DNA from: Dichomitus squalens LYAD-421 SS1
Lineage: Eukaryota > Basidiomycota > Agaricomycetes > Polyporales > Polyporaceae
DNA length: 29,505 nucleotides
Reading direction: 5' to 3'
Assembly: GCF_000275845.1 (NCBI RefSeq)
Contig: NW_006766972.1
Coordinates: 24,846-54,350, forward strand
Shown here: piece by piece, positions 9,970-21,264 of the stretch
Position numbering within the stretch: position 1 is the stretch's first letter
Layout: each line of letters starts with the position of its first letter
Position numbers and translations under genes: made by a program
The notes under the pieces: model-generated
The model's input: only the letters and a program-made list of their open reading frames with translations
Database searches by the model: none
What the model was told of the DNA's origin: nothing

Positions 9970-12035
9970 GGACGTGTGTCAGACAGCGAGGTCAGTACAC
10001 AACTACCTGTGCGAGGCATGTCAGCTGACTGAATGGTTTGATATATGGCAGCCGCACGCTACGGCAAATCATTTGGCTTAGTGACGATACATCTTCTTGA
10101 CGATCTTCTTGACATAGATGATAGCACGTTGTACCAATTGACAGCGTGAGCTCAGTTGTCCATACAAGAGGCCCACACGTTTCACGAGACTTTTTCCTTA
10201 CGAATTCAACGATCACGACTGTATACTTTGTAGCAACGACGGTTTTGCATCTACGTTCTTGTTCTAACTTCGTCCTTCTTGTATATGTTTTCCGGTATAA
10301 ATCAGAACCCGTCAGATTCGTAAAATTCCTATGCGTCCAAGGCATCCGACCTCGCCTCATGCTCCCAAATCAAGCCTAGCAGGCGGTCAATCCAGGGCAC
10401 TACGTCGGACGAATCGGAAGTCGAGCTGGCGTCTGCATTAGATGTCTGGCAAGGTGAGGACGTTTACCATTTCACGCAACTGGCTATGTAGCAGGCTGCG
10501 TAACCACATATTCACGCAGTCGATTGATGGCGAAGCTCGCCAAGCTCTGTGTGTATGCAGCCACGCAGTCGTGTAACTGCGCGTCTAGTGTAAGTTGTAA
10601 CTGGAGCGCCCTCCGGCAGGAGTTCGGCGAAGGGCAAGGCCAAAGTCTATACATCCTGCAAAGCCCTTGGGTAGACTCGTTTTGCGCGCATTGAGAACTG
10701 CATGAGTAGTAGAAAAAACTTGAAATATATTCAATCTACATTGCGCAAGGAAAGAACTTTCTTGTAGGGGACACTGAGAACCAAGAATAGGATACTAAGC
10801 GTCGCTTACCCACTCTGCGATTAACTAAGAAAGCGAACACGTGACTGCGTGCATGCGTGGCTACGTAGCCAGTTGCCTGAAATTGTAAGCACTCTGCTCG
10901 AAAGCCCTTTGCGGATTAGTAGGAAGTGCACGATGCCGAGGACTGAGCGCTGAGCATTCGGCATGCATGATGACTGCAGCGGGTACTATGTAGCGTTCAC
11001 CACGTTATACCGCTTACAGATTGCGTCTCCGAACGCCTGCTATGTACAGAGCCGCTCTTCACACTGCTCGGAGTTTGAGTACGTACCGCAGCCGCGGAGA
11101 CATGTGCCGCGTCTCCCTCCTGTTCCGACATGTTCCGGAACGCCGTGAGCTGCCCGCAGTGAGAGCGTTAGACGTTGTGACTCTTCTTCGCGCGCAACCC
11201 GCCCGCCTTGAGTTACTCCAACGTTCCTATGAGCGAGCGACCCTCCATGCATGCGCTGCATAGACCGAGCCGTGTACAATAGAATCTACGTAGACCCTGT
11301 GAGTGTTCGTCAGCCTCCAATGTCCCCTGTCTCGGGCCAAGGGAACAGTACTTCGAGAACGGTTGTGATGATAGTCGGAGCAAATGCTCAACTTGCAAGT
11401 CAACATCAACAGGAGGTGCTTGACCGGCCCAGCCGCTTTCCCGAGATGCTCCCCCGATCAGGATCGTGATGCTGCGCGTGCTCGCGGGGCGTTTCTCTCG
11501 CTCCATCAAGGCTTGGTAGAATTGCACTCGCCTCCGACTCAGGACAACGGACATCGGCACTGTTGTCCGCCAGTCCAAGGACCATTCATTTCCCTCAAAA
11601 CTTGACTGCGCACGTTTAGACTCCTGATTCGAGAGACCGCCTTCAATGGTGTCCGTCCAAATATGTAGACGTGGGTGAGCATCTCATTCCCTGGAGCCTC
11701 GGGCCTTAATGGATGATCATGTTGGGAACCAGGAAACACAGCGCCGATCTCCGACTCGGAATGCCTCTGCTTGTGATCATTGACTCCGCACGAGCGGGAG
11801 TCCCTCTCTCCGGGCTGCGGTGGGAGATTGACCGGACTTGCACGACGAGCTGCTCGGATATGTGCGTGTGAGTCCGCCCCTCTATGGCGTCAATGCGCGA
11901 GAAAATGCTACAACTTCACGCTGGCAGAGTAGAGTGTCAGTTCAACAGATGTATCCGTTCACCACTGCTACCAAACTGTCGCACAGAACCCGTTGGTTCC
12001 GATGCGATGCCCCTACGCTGAATCTTCATGAGTCA
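9970..12035. other. About 2 kb without a recognisable gene
   Basis: Short frames occur on both strands but none carries a family pattern. A perfect 14-bp palindrome TGGCTACGTAGCCA lies at 10858-10871. The 11250-11840 part has several protein-like forward frames of up to 73 codons, possibly decayed coding sequence; no splice chain was found. Confidence 0.3.
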
Positions 12036-12752
12036 ATGTCAGCTTTCACTTCCCTTGGACATCTGGTTCGAGATGTTCCAATGAGTCTCACTAGCGATCA
12101 TCAGTCTCTTGGCAATCTGTCACTTGGCTGCAGAGCATTGCTTCAATGCGCCCTCACCATCCTGTTCCGTTCCATTACCCTTCGATGCCCCCTCAGTCTC
12201 GATGCCGTATCCGCTTTTGATGGCCTCCTGCAAGGCAACCCGACTATTTGTAGTTATGTCCGGCACCTCCGGATCGTCGTGCCAACCTGGGCCACCGCCA
12301 TGCTAGTGCCTGAGCAGGCGCACATCATGCCTGAGACGCCTGCACTTCGCTGCCTATTCAAGCTACGATCGCTCACTCTATGGATGATCCAATTCGGCAA
12401 TTTCTCCCAATTTCTCGCGACATTCCCAGCATTCGAGACCTTGAAATGCGACCAGGTCGCGTTGGATACGCAGTTTGCGTTTGGCACAGTCTGGCCAGCG
12501 GGCTGTTGCAAGCGGTGTGCTCGTACCGATCTTTATCGAGCACTGAGAACAGTGGTCTTCCACCAATGTCAGATCCCGGCGCGATTCATACTAGAGCTGT
12601 TATGGACTACGTTCGACTGCTCACTTGTCTGAATGCTCGAACTTGTCACGTCGCCTGGCTTGCCCTTGTCCTGGGTCCCTAATATCCCTCTCCCGGTTGG
12701 CATAGCTTCCCCACTACGATGCGTCTCGGTGTCCATCAGTAAACCGTGCATT

Positions 12753-12786
12753 GTCTTAATGGCTTAGCGCCTTAAGCCACTTAGCT
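12753..12786. repeat. CTTAA/TTAG motif cluster 1
   Basis: CTTAATGGC, TTAGCGCC, CTTAAG and CTTAGCTC follow each other within 34 bases inside the F-box pseudogene. A denser cluster lies 165 bases downstream. Confidence 0.5.
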
Positions 12787-12949
12787 CTCCCACGCATATC
12801 TTCCAGCTGCTCACCCTCGACTCTGTACAACGTGCGGCATACGTTCCAATGATCGAGCAGAGCAGAGTGAGAGACCTATTAGAACCTGTGCATACGTTGT
12901 GACAGAGGCCGACACCCCCGACAACGGTGCAGAACGTTTCTGCACTCGT

Positions 12950-13068
12950 CCATCTTAGTCGTCTTAAAGCGTCTTAATGGAGCATCTTAATGCTTACGTC
13001 TTAGACGGCCCTAAAGCCATCTTAAGCGCCTTAATGCCCTTAAAGGCGATTTTAAGGGGCATTAAGTG
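12950..13068. repeat. CTTAA(TG) motif cluster 2
   Basis: About a dozen TTAA or TTAG words occur in 120 bases, including CTTAATG, CTTAAGCGCC, CCCTTAAAGGC and GGGGCATTAAG, in both orientations. No coding frame crosses the stretch. This looks like subterminal repeat DNA of a mobile element or a small expanded satellite; no terminal inverted repeat or target duplication was confirmed. Confidence 0.55.
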
Positions 13069-13247
13069 ATTCCCAGGTTTACTGATGCTCCTTGTTGAAG
13101 GAGCCAAACAGGCTGGGTGTCCTTCCGTCATCTCTCAGTAGGTGTCTTTATATGCGTTAGACATACCTCTGACTGATTATACGTAACAGATACGTCCCTC
13201 GGTACGTCAGTGAAACCAAGAGACCACTCGACCGTTCAATTCCTATC

Positions 13248-13311
13248 GCTTCATTACACACCTCGATCTGATCATGTAATGCCAGCTTCATTACACACCT
13301 CGATCTGATCA
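13248..13311. repeat. 27-bp direct repeat, two copies
   Basis: The 27-base sequence beginning GCTTCATTACACACCTCG is present at 13248-13274 and again, identical, at 13285-13311, with a 10-base spacer. Identity suggests a recent duplication, for example slippage or a small insertion event. It lies inside the F-box pseudogene region. Confidence 0.9.
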
Positions 13312-13730
13312 ATGTATTCCACTTCTGGTGGCTTTTCTGAGTCCCTGTGCTCTTACTTCGAGCAGACCCCACCGCCGCTCCCTCAGCTACGACTCCTCGA
13401 ACTGGCTTTGGTCGATCGTGACGGAATGCGCTCGGTTGAGGATGAGTTCGTCGTTTGGTTCCAGGACGCGATGCTTGACCCAGTCACAGGCAATATCCTC
13501 ATTTCCGCGTGCTGGCATTAGCCGTGAGAATGGAAACATAGGTGACCGTATGTGGGACGTGGATGTCGAGGACGGGGGCTCGCAGGGTGCGGCATGACCA
13601 AACGCAAAGTAGATGGCGTGCTGCGTTCTCTGGCTTCAACACCCGTGAGAACGTAAGGCTAGTGTTCAATACTGTGGATGGGCTTCCTCCCCCGTTCTAT
13701 GAGCGCATGGACAGGCTGTACGGTGTGTAA

Positions 13731-14015
13731 ACTTGAACAGAGAACTTGAATGACATGCCACGCTATGGGGACGCCGTGGGTTATAGCCAGCACAGGTCGA
13801 AGCCTCAAAAGCCTGGAATCATCACCATTGACTCGTAACTGCTCTCCTCAAGCGTGAGATGGCCTGGACGAGAACTAAGTAACTGTAGTCGGGCTGGACG
13901 TTCAATGATCATGTCGCTGCCTTGACGGCTCGGGAACGAGCGTCTATTGCAAGGGTGTGACAAGTGACCACCGTTGTATCATGACTCGGGTTCGCTCTTG
14001 ACCTCATCATCTTCG
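13731..14015. other. Intergenic region upstream of the Atl1-type gene
   Basis: No gene is seen. It should contain the promoter of the gene at 14016; no clear TATA box was found. Confidence 0.35.
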
Positions 14016-14600
14016 ATGGACGGCGACTGGTTTCACACTGCGGTACCTTGAGAGCCTCCCTGGCTGTCTTCTTTGACTTATAAGAACTACTCTGGGTGCT
14101 AGGTCTATCATGTCGTGCGGCAGATCCCTCCTCAGCGCGTGACATCCTACGGTTCGCATCCTGGCTCGTCACAAGTCCCTCGTTTGACAACGTTAGCTGT
14201 CTAGGGCATGTCGCCAAGTTGATTGGAAAGCCCGCATACTCTCGCCATGTGGGACAAGGTGTGGAAGGCTATCCCTGCGTTGCTACCAGTAGGTATTTAC
14301 TTTGGCAGCCTAGCCCTCAAATTCTTGTCGCCAGACGCGCACCCGCCAGTACCGTGGCACCGCGTAGTTTCTTCTACGGGAGCCATCTCTTCACGAGGCC
14401 CTGGAACGGACGGCGCGACGCGTCAGCGTGATGCGCTTGTTGCAGAAGGTGTTGATGTTGTGACGACTCGCTCCGGTGAACTCAAGATCGACCTTCGTGA
14501 ATACGGTTGGTTTCCCGCTCCTGGCACGGTTGATATTGGCGTGGAAAGGGATGAAGAAGAAGGCTCTGGAGGAGAGCGTGATGAACAAGGAGCGGACTGA
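14016..14600 (+). CDS. atl1: Alkyltransferase-like protein (ATL), DNA lesion recognition
   Basis: Exons 14016-14042, 14103-14151, 14205-14258 and 14314-14600 give 138 residues with all phases matching. The order is MDGDWFHTAVYHVVRQIP, VTSYGHVAKLIGKPAYSRHV, GQALKFLSPDAHPPVPWHRV, GAISSRGPGTDGA, then ELKIDLREYGWFP. This is the O6-alkylguanine-DNA methyltransferase fold, but the active-site PCHRV is PWHRV here (Trp58 for Cys), the hallmark of ATLs. Members bind O6-alkylguanine, flip it with a Tyr and an Arg finger (Tyr25 and Arg39 here) and channel it to nucleotide-excision repair without dealkylation. An acidic Glu/Asp/Gly-rich tail of about 27 residues follows the fold. Introns are 53-60 nt; the donor of intron 2 (GTTCGC) is atypical. 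The protein should be nuclear. It stands alone between an F-box pseudogene and the G-alpha gene. Confidence 0.92.
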
Positions 14601-17600
14601 TCATTCAGGAACTCTTGTGATTCGTCGTACGTGACCTGTCGCGCTGCTTGCATGAAGCTTCATTCGCACTTCACTTCTATGCATGTCGTCGACCTGTCTT
14701 GCTCTATGCACATATATTCAAGCGGCCTACTGCTTCGAGATAGTTCATAGGTACCGCCAAAAGCTCCTGTCGTCCTTTGGAACAGTTCAGTCAATGCTTG
14801 TCAGGATCCCGTTATTGCGCTTGTTTACCGCATCGTAGCTGACTGTGCTTGCGTGTGGTTCTCATATCCCATATTATAAATCCATTGGAAGTCTTATAAT
14901 GTCACTAAAATCATCTATAAGCATGCAGCGGACGATGCAACACAGATGCTGGAAGTTCTGGTCTTGGTCTTCCAACGAGTTCATTAGCAAAAGCGTATGG
15001 TCAAGTTCTGCTCCGTTCTCGTTCTTCGAATGTTAACATGTACAGCACGATTTAGTTCTAGAGCCACATTCCCGGTGTCGCTATTCACTTGCGGTATACG
15101 ATCCTCCGCGCGCCTCTCTCCCGTTAGGCCACGATTCGCGGCCTTGCGTCCCCCTCACGCGTTACGGTCCCGTGATCTTCTCGAGGCTGGGCGTTCCAGA
15201 CCAGTCGTAACTTCTCAAGTTCCATTCGGGCCTCGTTCGAAACTTGCGGGTTGACAGCCTCAATGGCTTGAGGCAATGGGTGCATCCCCTTGCCCAAGCG
15301 ACAGCCCTCTTCACGGCCCGGTCTCTATGAAACTATGTCCGTACACTGAAGATCCCTAGCATGAGAACCTCGCACAATGACGAGTCGCCCCGTTGAGAAT
15401 TGGCTGGAGCATCCTCGCATCCACCCGCACCCCATACGTCCTACCTAGCCTCCAAGTAGCTGAACTTTCGTTTGCTGAGGTTCGGGATTCTCCCTCCTGG
15501 GCCGTACATTGTCGTCTCATGAACACAACCGTTCTGTCTGCGGATGTGTAAAATTCCACGGGAGCTCTGCCGACACCATGCGATTCAGTGGTCAAACCTG
15601 AACCGCGTGTAGCCGCATTGACAATGTTCTCTCATGTAAGTACGTATTAGTCAGATCCTCTCGTACACCAACGAATGACTGATGACGCGCCTGCTGGAAC
15701 GCTCCCGCCGGCGGGTTGCAGCTTCGAGAATATATGGTTTGAGCACGTCAGGATCCGTGGTCGTCGGTATTTCGGGCGAGGCTTCCTTTGTTTCACTACG
15801 AGGCAAGGTTCGTGCGGTGAAAAGTACAGCATTGCGGAGTGGCTCGAATGTCATCTCAGGACGCCATAACTCTATTAACACCCTCTGCGGTTTCAGTCTA
15901 TGGAAGTCACTGCGATGACGACGGACAAAGACGCTTGGATATCTAGGACGTCACTGTGCTATAGCCCGTCTCGCCCGCAAGTACAGTCTCCTCCCCCTTG
16001 TGTCTGTCCATTCCCATGTTGTCATGGGTGTTGTGCATCCGCGCCTCAGTATAGGTGACGACACATAAGAACGAATATTGATACCTCCTACCAACAACTT
16101 ACTTCCGCGGAGTTTGCCAGGGAATGTTCGCCGCCATGCGTCCCCATCATCCGAGAAGGACGGCGTCCCTGAGGATCATCAACGGTGCGTTCCAACTGCC
16201 GAAACTTTGCGACTTCGCGACTGCTTAAGTACAAAATTCGCCTAGGGCTACCACCAAACTTTGTTAGTCATGTTTCCGGAGTAGGTCATGGGGTCAAGAT
16301 CATGGATCGCCTACGCACTAGTATGTGTACCCACCTGCCTTGAAACCTCCTCCAGGATTCCACGCTGTGACTCCTTAAGAATGACACGGCGTACTCCTTG
16401 GAATAAGCGGGCTGCTCTATCCTATCTGCATGGGTCGTCGCCCTACCTCCAATCCGACGCATCATATGCGGTAAGTGGTCTACTTAGCACTGACCATCCG
16501 CAATGCGTGATTCATGATCGTGACACGCCGATATGTCTACTACCGGGCGACCAAACCAAATTGCATCAGGCGACTTCAGATTTCGATCTGTTGTGGGCCG
16601 AACGTCTGCTGTGATCTTCAGGACGTTCACAGCCTACGGGAAGATCTGCCGGTGCATTGACCGGACCGACCGAATCGCTATCCGAGGTTCGTCACCGTCT
16701 CTGTCGCTCGGTCGATCTTCTTCGTCAACGTCTTGCTGTGCGAGGGGGTGGTACTGCTGCCGGTGCATGTTGACACGAGGCTCTCAGAGTCTTGCCTCTC
16801 CTTGTACCAGATCTGATGCCCCCGTTCGACCCACCTTGTGGTAGATTGACGTCGACCGGGACCACCGGTTTGTGGGGCAGCGGGCAGCGAGCATGGACGT
16901 CGCACCAACCACTGGCACAGCAGCCTGTCAGCGAGTACAGCTATCATGGCAGCGTCTCGTCCCAGGCTGCGCATCGAGGGCCGAAAGCCTGAGAGGCATG
17001 CAGGATCACAGGCTGTGCAGCACCCGGATGACGAACGCGATATCGCTGGCCCGCAGCGGATTGACTTTGAGCTGCAGAGCACGCAGATGTCTGTATATGG
17101 GCGCGTGCAAGCGGTGGCGTATCACAGCGCCAGGACGACGAACCTTGATTGCAAGACGTAGAAGCCTGTCCGACTCCTTCGTCAGTCTACATGATCTTCG
17201 ATCTTCGGCATACCGACCCGGGTATTGAGACGTGTCCAGAAGATGCTCGCCGGGCCTTCGATGAGCCAACAAAGCGCAGCTGGAGTCGACGGTAAGATGG
17301 ATCTATGTGGGTATATGTACAAACATCTACTACGGACAGAGAACTCGAGGGTATCAACAGAACAGTACATCGAACACTGAGCGAGTCGCGTATTACAATT
17401 ATGCTGACGTAAATCGGTAAGAATGGGTGCGCACTACATCTACAGATACACGGCGGTACAAGAAGCTTCTCTATATCGGGCAGGGAACAGGCATGCGTGC
17501 GTACTGGGATGACGCACGGGGCTAGACGGGACATAGACGGAACCACGAAGAGAGTGGAGCATATCATGGGAGGGGAGAAGCGAGACGGGGTCGTGTATGC

Positions 17601-18268
17601 GATGCGATGCAGGAGAGGAAGCGAGATGGCGTCTCCGTGCATGCTACCCATCAGCCTACGCCGTCGAGGTCGAAATGCGCAAGTGACGAACGGGTGATAT
17701 CGATGAGACGATGGACATGAACCGGCATGAATATATCTACCGCCGGTACGACCGTCCCGATAGAGGATGTCCGCGCAAATAAAGTGAAAGCGGCGCGTAG
17801 CACGAGAGCAGCGCAGCAAAGGGTACTGTATACAAGACAACTCCACAAGACAACGTAAGGGTGTGGGCAGCGATGTGACAGGAAGCTTACAACGGAGATG
17901 ATACATACGACGAGAGGCTATTATGGAATGCACTAGGGTACGGCGGTAGAGGGATCCAGCAGGGGCTAGTGACACATCCGTCGGGATGTGGGAGGGCGTG
18001 GTCCAAGCGTTGAACATTCGATCATGATGACCGATGAACAGCATATAAGCGCGGTGTGGTAATCCACGAGGCGACACGCAGGAGTCAGCAAGGAGGAGAG
18101 AGCACGAATATGGTTGGTGAGGCTGTGGAGTGGCGGCGGAGTAGAGAAGCGCCGAATGGCGCAGGCAGTGGAGGCAGGCGCCACACCAATGACTGATGGA
18201 AAAGAGGGAGTGTTGTCTGGATGCTGATGATCACAGGAGGCCGCTTGGGACTCGTCCCAGTAAACGTC
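14601..18268. other. Long gene-poor stretch
   Basis: About 3.7 kb with no recognised gene. Forward frames at 15682-15918 and 16288-16614 (the latter starts MGSRSWIAYALVC, a weak signal-like stretch) have no family match by eye. A minus-strand frame of 296 codons at 17187-18077 is long but rich in Arg, Ser, Pro and Cys, lacks a domain pattern, and lies just beyond the G-alpha stop. It could be chance or part of that gene's 3' region. Confidence 0.3.
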
Positions 18269-21264
18269 TCAAATTACGTTTACGCTCTGCAAGTGGGCGC
18301 GCAGGATACCTTCGCGTACTGTGTTCCGAGAACCCGGAAGCCAAAGCCCGAGATGGACAGGTCAAGGCGTGGTGGAACGCAGACGGATGGTGGTCGGAAG
18401 AAGGTGGTTACGAACGATTGGATGACAGTTGACGGGGAAGGTAGCGCCCATGAAATCGATCAGCAACACGTTCTCACCTAATGAACACTAGAAGCGCAGC
18501 AGCGAACTCACCGCCAACGAGGATTGCAGCCGTCGAGCGCGTATCCTGTACAGGTTCCGGGCCTCGTCAGCCAAACGCTAATGCACGGGTTTGCAGCGTT
18601 GGTAATCAAAAAGGGTACGTACGATGACAGACGTCTCGTGCCAGTAGAACGGGCGCGCCTTGGGCGACAGTCGCTTCTGCAGACGGACGAAAATCCATCA
18701 GTACGATCGCTCGCGGGAGCGCCCATCGGCGCCCACGCAAATCGACAGAAGCACGTACGTGGTATCCACGGAACTTGTCCCTGAAGTCTGCATGCACACG
18801 CGCGCATACAGTCCGTCAGTGGGCGATAGCGATTGCCGAGATACGACGTACATTTGGTGACATGTGTGATGTCATTTGGTTGGTCACCGTAGCTCGGGAC
18901 GTACTTCACGACACGGATACCCGAGGCGAGCGTCGCTTGCAGGATGTCCATCTGTGCGTAAATAGTGACAGTCAGTCGTCAATTCATTGACCAGGGTGTG
19001 CTTATCGTGCGGGTGCGCCGGGTGTTCTGCATCGGGGCAGCGGCACAGGGGTCACCTTCGCACACCACCAGCATGCACTCAGACAGAAGCACTCGGAGAG
19101 CGACCGCCGACACCTCGGATAACACCGACCAGAGAATACCCCCCAACAATCAGTGGTCCGAGAATCCGCTATGGCGCAACGAACACCGGAAAGCAAATCA
19201 GGTAGACGGTGCAAGATCCGCACGCCAGCCGCACCGCACCCCTATCGCCAATCCAGGGCCCCTGTTCCCTTCGAGGGGTCGGAGGTACAGTGAACAGCAG
19301 GGGCGCCCTCAATGCCAAAGTAACCAAAACCGTATTGCTGCGAACCAGGAAGCTCACCTTGTTGAGGAAAAGGATGAGCGTCGTCTTGGCCAGGAGCGCG
19401 TTCGTGCACACTTCTCGCCAGAGCGTGATAGAATCCTCCTGCGTGATCAACCAAAACCGTCGTAGCGTCAGTCAAGTGGAACGCTTATGACAGCGAACGA
19501 GAATGTGACGCACGAGACGGTTGACCTTCGGGTCCTCTTCGAGCGTGAGGTTGAACGCGAGCGGCGCGAGGAAGATGATCGCCTGCACGTCGTCAAAGTA
19601 CGGTATCCAGTGTTGACGCTGTTCATCCGTCACAGAAGGCGCAGCGCGGCATTGCATCCAACATTCATCCGCACACACATTCGAAGGGTCACGATGACCA
19701 TCAGCGTTCGTTAGATTTATTAGATTCATGAGATGCGCGGGCAGGAACGAAACGAGGGAAGGGTACGCACGACGCTGCGACTTCCACCGACATCGTAGAT
19801 GTACCATTCTGTTCCAGGTAGCGCACCGCTCTCCATCGTGAAGTGGTGCTCTTCAACACCTAGTGTGCGTACTCGCGCACGCACGATGTCGTCTGTCCGA
19901 GCGTGTGAGAGGGATATATGCGCCCGGTAGCAGACTGAACGCACCGTCCGTCGGCTCGTAGCTCATCGCGGCGACCCGCCCCGCGTCGTTCAAGAAACTA
20001 TAGACCCCATTGAGCGCGCTCCGCCCCCCGGCCACAATCAAGGAACTCACAAGCCGGGCATGTCCTGTAACCGCACATTATGCTTCTTCAGCACACCCCG
20101 GACAATCGGATCCTCCCACAACGTGACGATGTCGTCCTTGCACGCGGCGAGGACCGCGGTCGGGTTGTCCTTGAACTTGGCCGCGTCCGCGGTCCCCGGC
20201 CTGCTGCTCGGGTTCGACCCGCCCTTCATCGCGCTCACGAGCTGCAGCTGCGGCTTCGCGGGGGTGACCGGCCCGAGCGTGCTCGTGTTCGCGCTGAGCG
20301 CGGTGAGGATGCCCTTCCAGCCGCTGCCCGCGCGCACGCAGACGTCCTTGACGGCGGCGGCGCCGTCGGGCAGGAGCTTCTTCATGAGCTCGTCTTCGAT
20401 GGGCAGGAGGGCGGAGAGGCGCATGCGGATCCGGCGGTGGTTGTCTGTGAGCGGGGAGGTCGAGAAGCGGACGCCGGGGCTGGTGGGCGTGCGGCCGGCG
20501 ACGCCCTTGCCTTTGGCGATGGAGGCGGTGGTGGTAGTTTGCAGGGAGGACTCCCATTCCTCTTGGAGGACCTCGAGGAGGCGCTTGATGTTTCTGGTGA
20601 GGGCGCGAGTGAGTAAACAGGCAAGTGCGCTTCGGGGAAGACGGAAAAGGGGCGCGTAGGCTCGAGAGACATGACGCTACGCGGGGATGTTCTGTGAGTA
20701 CGTTCGTCCTTGTTCTCGAATGGCGCAAGTGGGGCGCTCCATTCGGACTCACGACTAACAACAGGATAGGGCGTGGAGGGGATATGTGTAAGTGAACGAG
20801 GCTGACCTAATCAAGTTGAGTTGAATGATAGTCTTCCATGCAGAGCGCTCCTTGTGGAAGTGCTGGGGGGAGAACGCGAGCTGGAAGTCTACGATATCGG
20901 TAAGGACGGAGGGTCAAAGAGGCAGGTGAACAAGGACGTACTCTTCAAGGTTGTGCTCTTGCCGGACTCGGCCTGACCTAGAGACGGATGTCGGGATGTC
21001 GATATGGGGCACGCGCAGAAGACATGGTAAGGGGAACGGACCTAGGAGGAGGATCTTTATGGCCTTCTTGCGCCGCTCGTAGGCCCTCTTGGCTATGGCG
21101 ATCTCGTCGTCAATTTCCTTTGAGACGCGAATCGCGTCCTCCTGCTGCCGGATCCTGGCGGCACGATCTTCGGGGGACTCGTTCGGGGGCGGCTGGAGTG
21201 CCTGGGAGAGAGGGTCGTCGGGGTCTGGCTGAGACCAGAAAGCCTTGGTAGCCACGGCGGCCAT
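18269..21264 (-). CDS. Heterotrimeric G-protein alpha subunit, enlarged non-canonical type
   Basis: Thirteen exons, all in phase, give 503 residues (canonical G-alpha is about 350): 21264-21042, 20977-20942, 20888-20807, 20593-20051, 19997-19945, 19892-19771, 19618-19514, 19438-19358, 18951-18852, 18787-18759, 18676-18623, 18545-18512, 18318-18269. The N-terminus is a charged helix without the Met-Gly myristoylation start. G1 is GQAESGKST (75-83), switch I has RVRTLG with the Arg finger (319) and Mg-binding Thr (322), G3 is DVGGSRS (346-352), G4 is FLNKMD (412-417) and G5 is TSVIDT instead of TCATDT. Exon 4 adds low-complexity insertions to the helical domain. The C-terminus, VREGILRAHLQSVNVI, has no pertussis-toxin Cys. 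The catalytic Gln of DVGGQ is Ser350, so GTP hydrolysis is probably altered. It should couple a seven-helix receptor to effectors at a membrane. Intron 3 (213 nt) might hide a small exon. Confidence 0.95.

Larger units (their letters stand above)
12036..13730 (+). pseudogene. F-box/LRR-type protein, broken
   Basis: The frame from the ATG at 12036 reads SLGNLSLGCRALLQCALTIL then FRSITLR, the end of a fungal F-box and the usual sequence after it, followed by NPTICSYVRHLRIVV and leucine-rich segments (LFKLRSLTLWMIQF, FPAFETLKCDQV). TGA at 12630-12632 interrupts it, yet the same frame goes on sensibly (MLELVTSPGLPLSWVP) to TAG at 12765. Later pieces around 12795-12950 and 13312-13521 (LPQLRLLELALVDRDG) and 13640-13730 look like the rest of the protein in shifted frames, separated by CTTAA-motif clusters. 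F-box proteins of this kind act as substrate adaptors of SCF ubiquitin ligases. The start is uncertain: an in-frame ATG also exists at 11949. Confidence 0.6.

Noticed and set aside
14259..14335. Alternative splice of the ATL gene with donor at 14290 and acceptor at 14335
   Set aside because: It keeps the frame but gives VGQGVEGYPCVATN; the join 14258/14314 gives VGQALKFL, which matches the family.
20078..20761. 227-codon minus-strand frame and a 178-codon plus-strand frame (20080-20616)
   Set aside because: Both are alternative-frame readings of G-alpha exon 4; the chosen frame continues G-alpha sequence on both sides.
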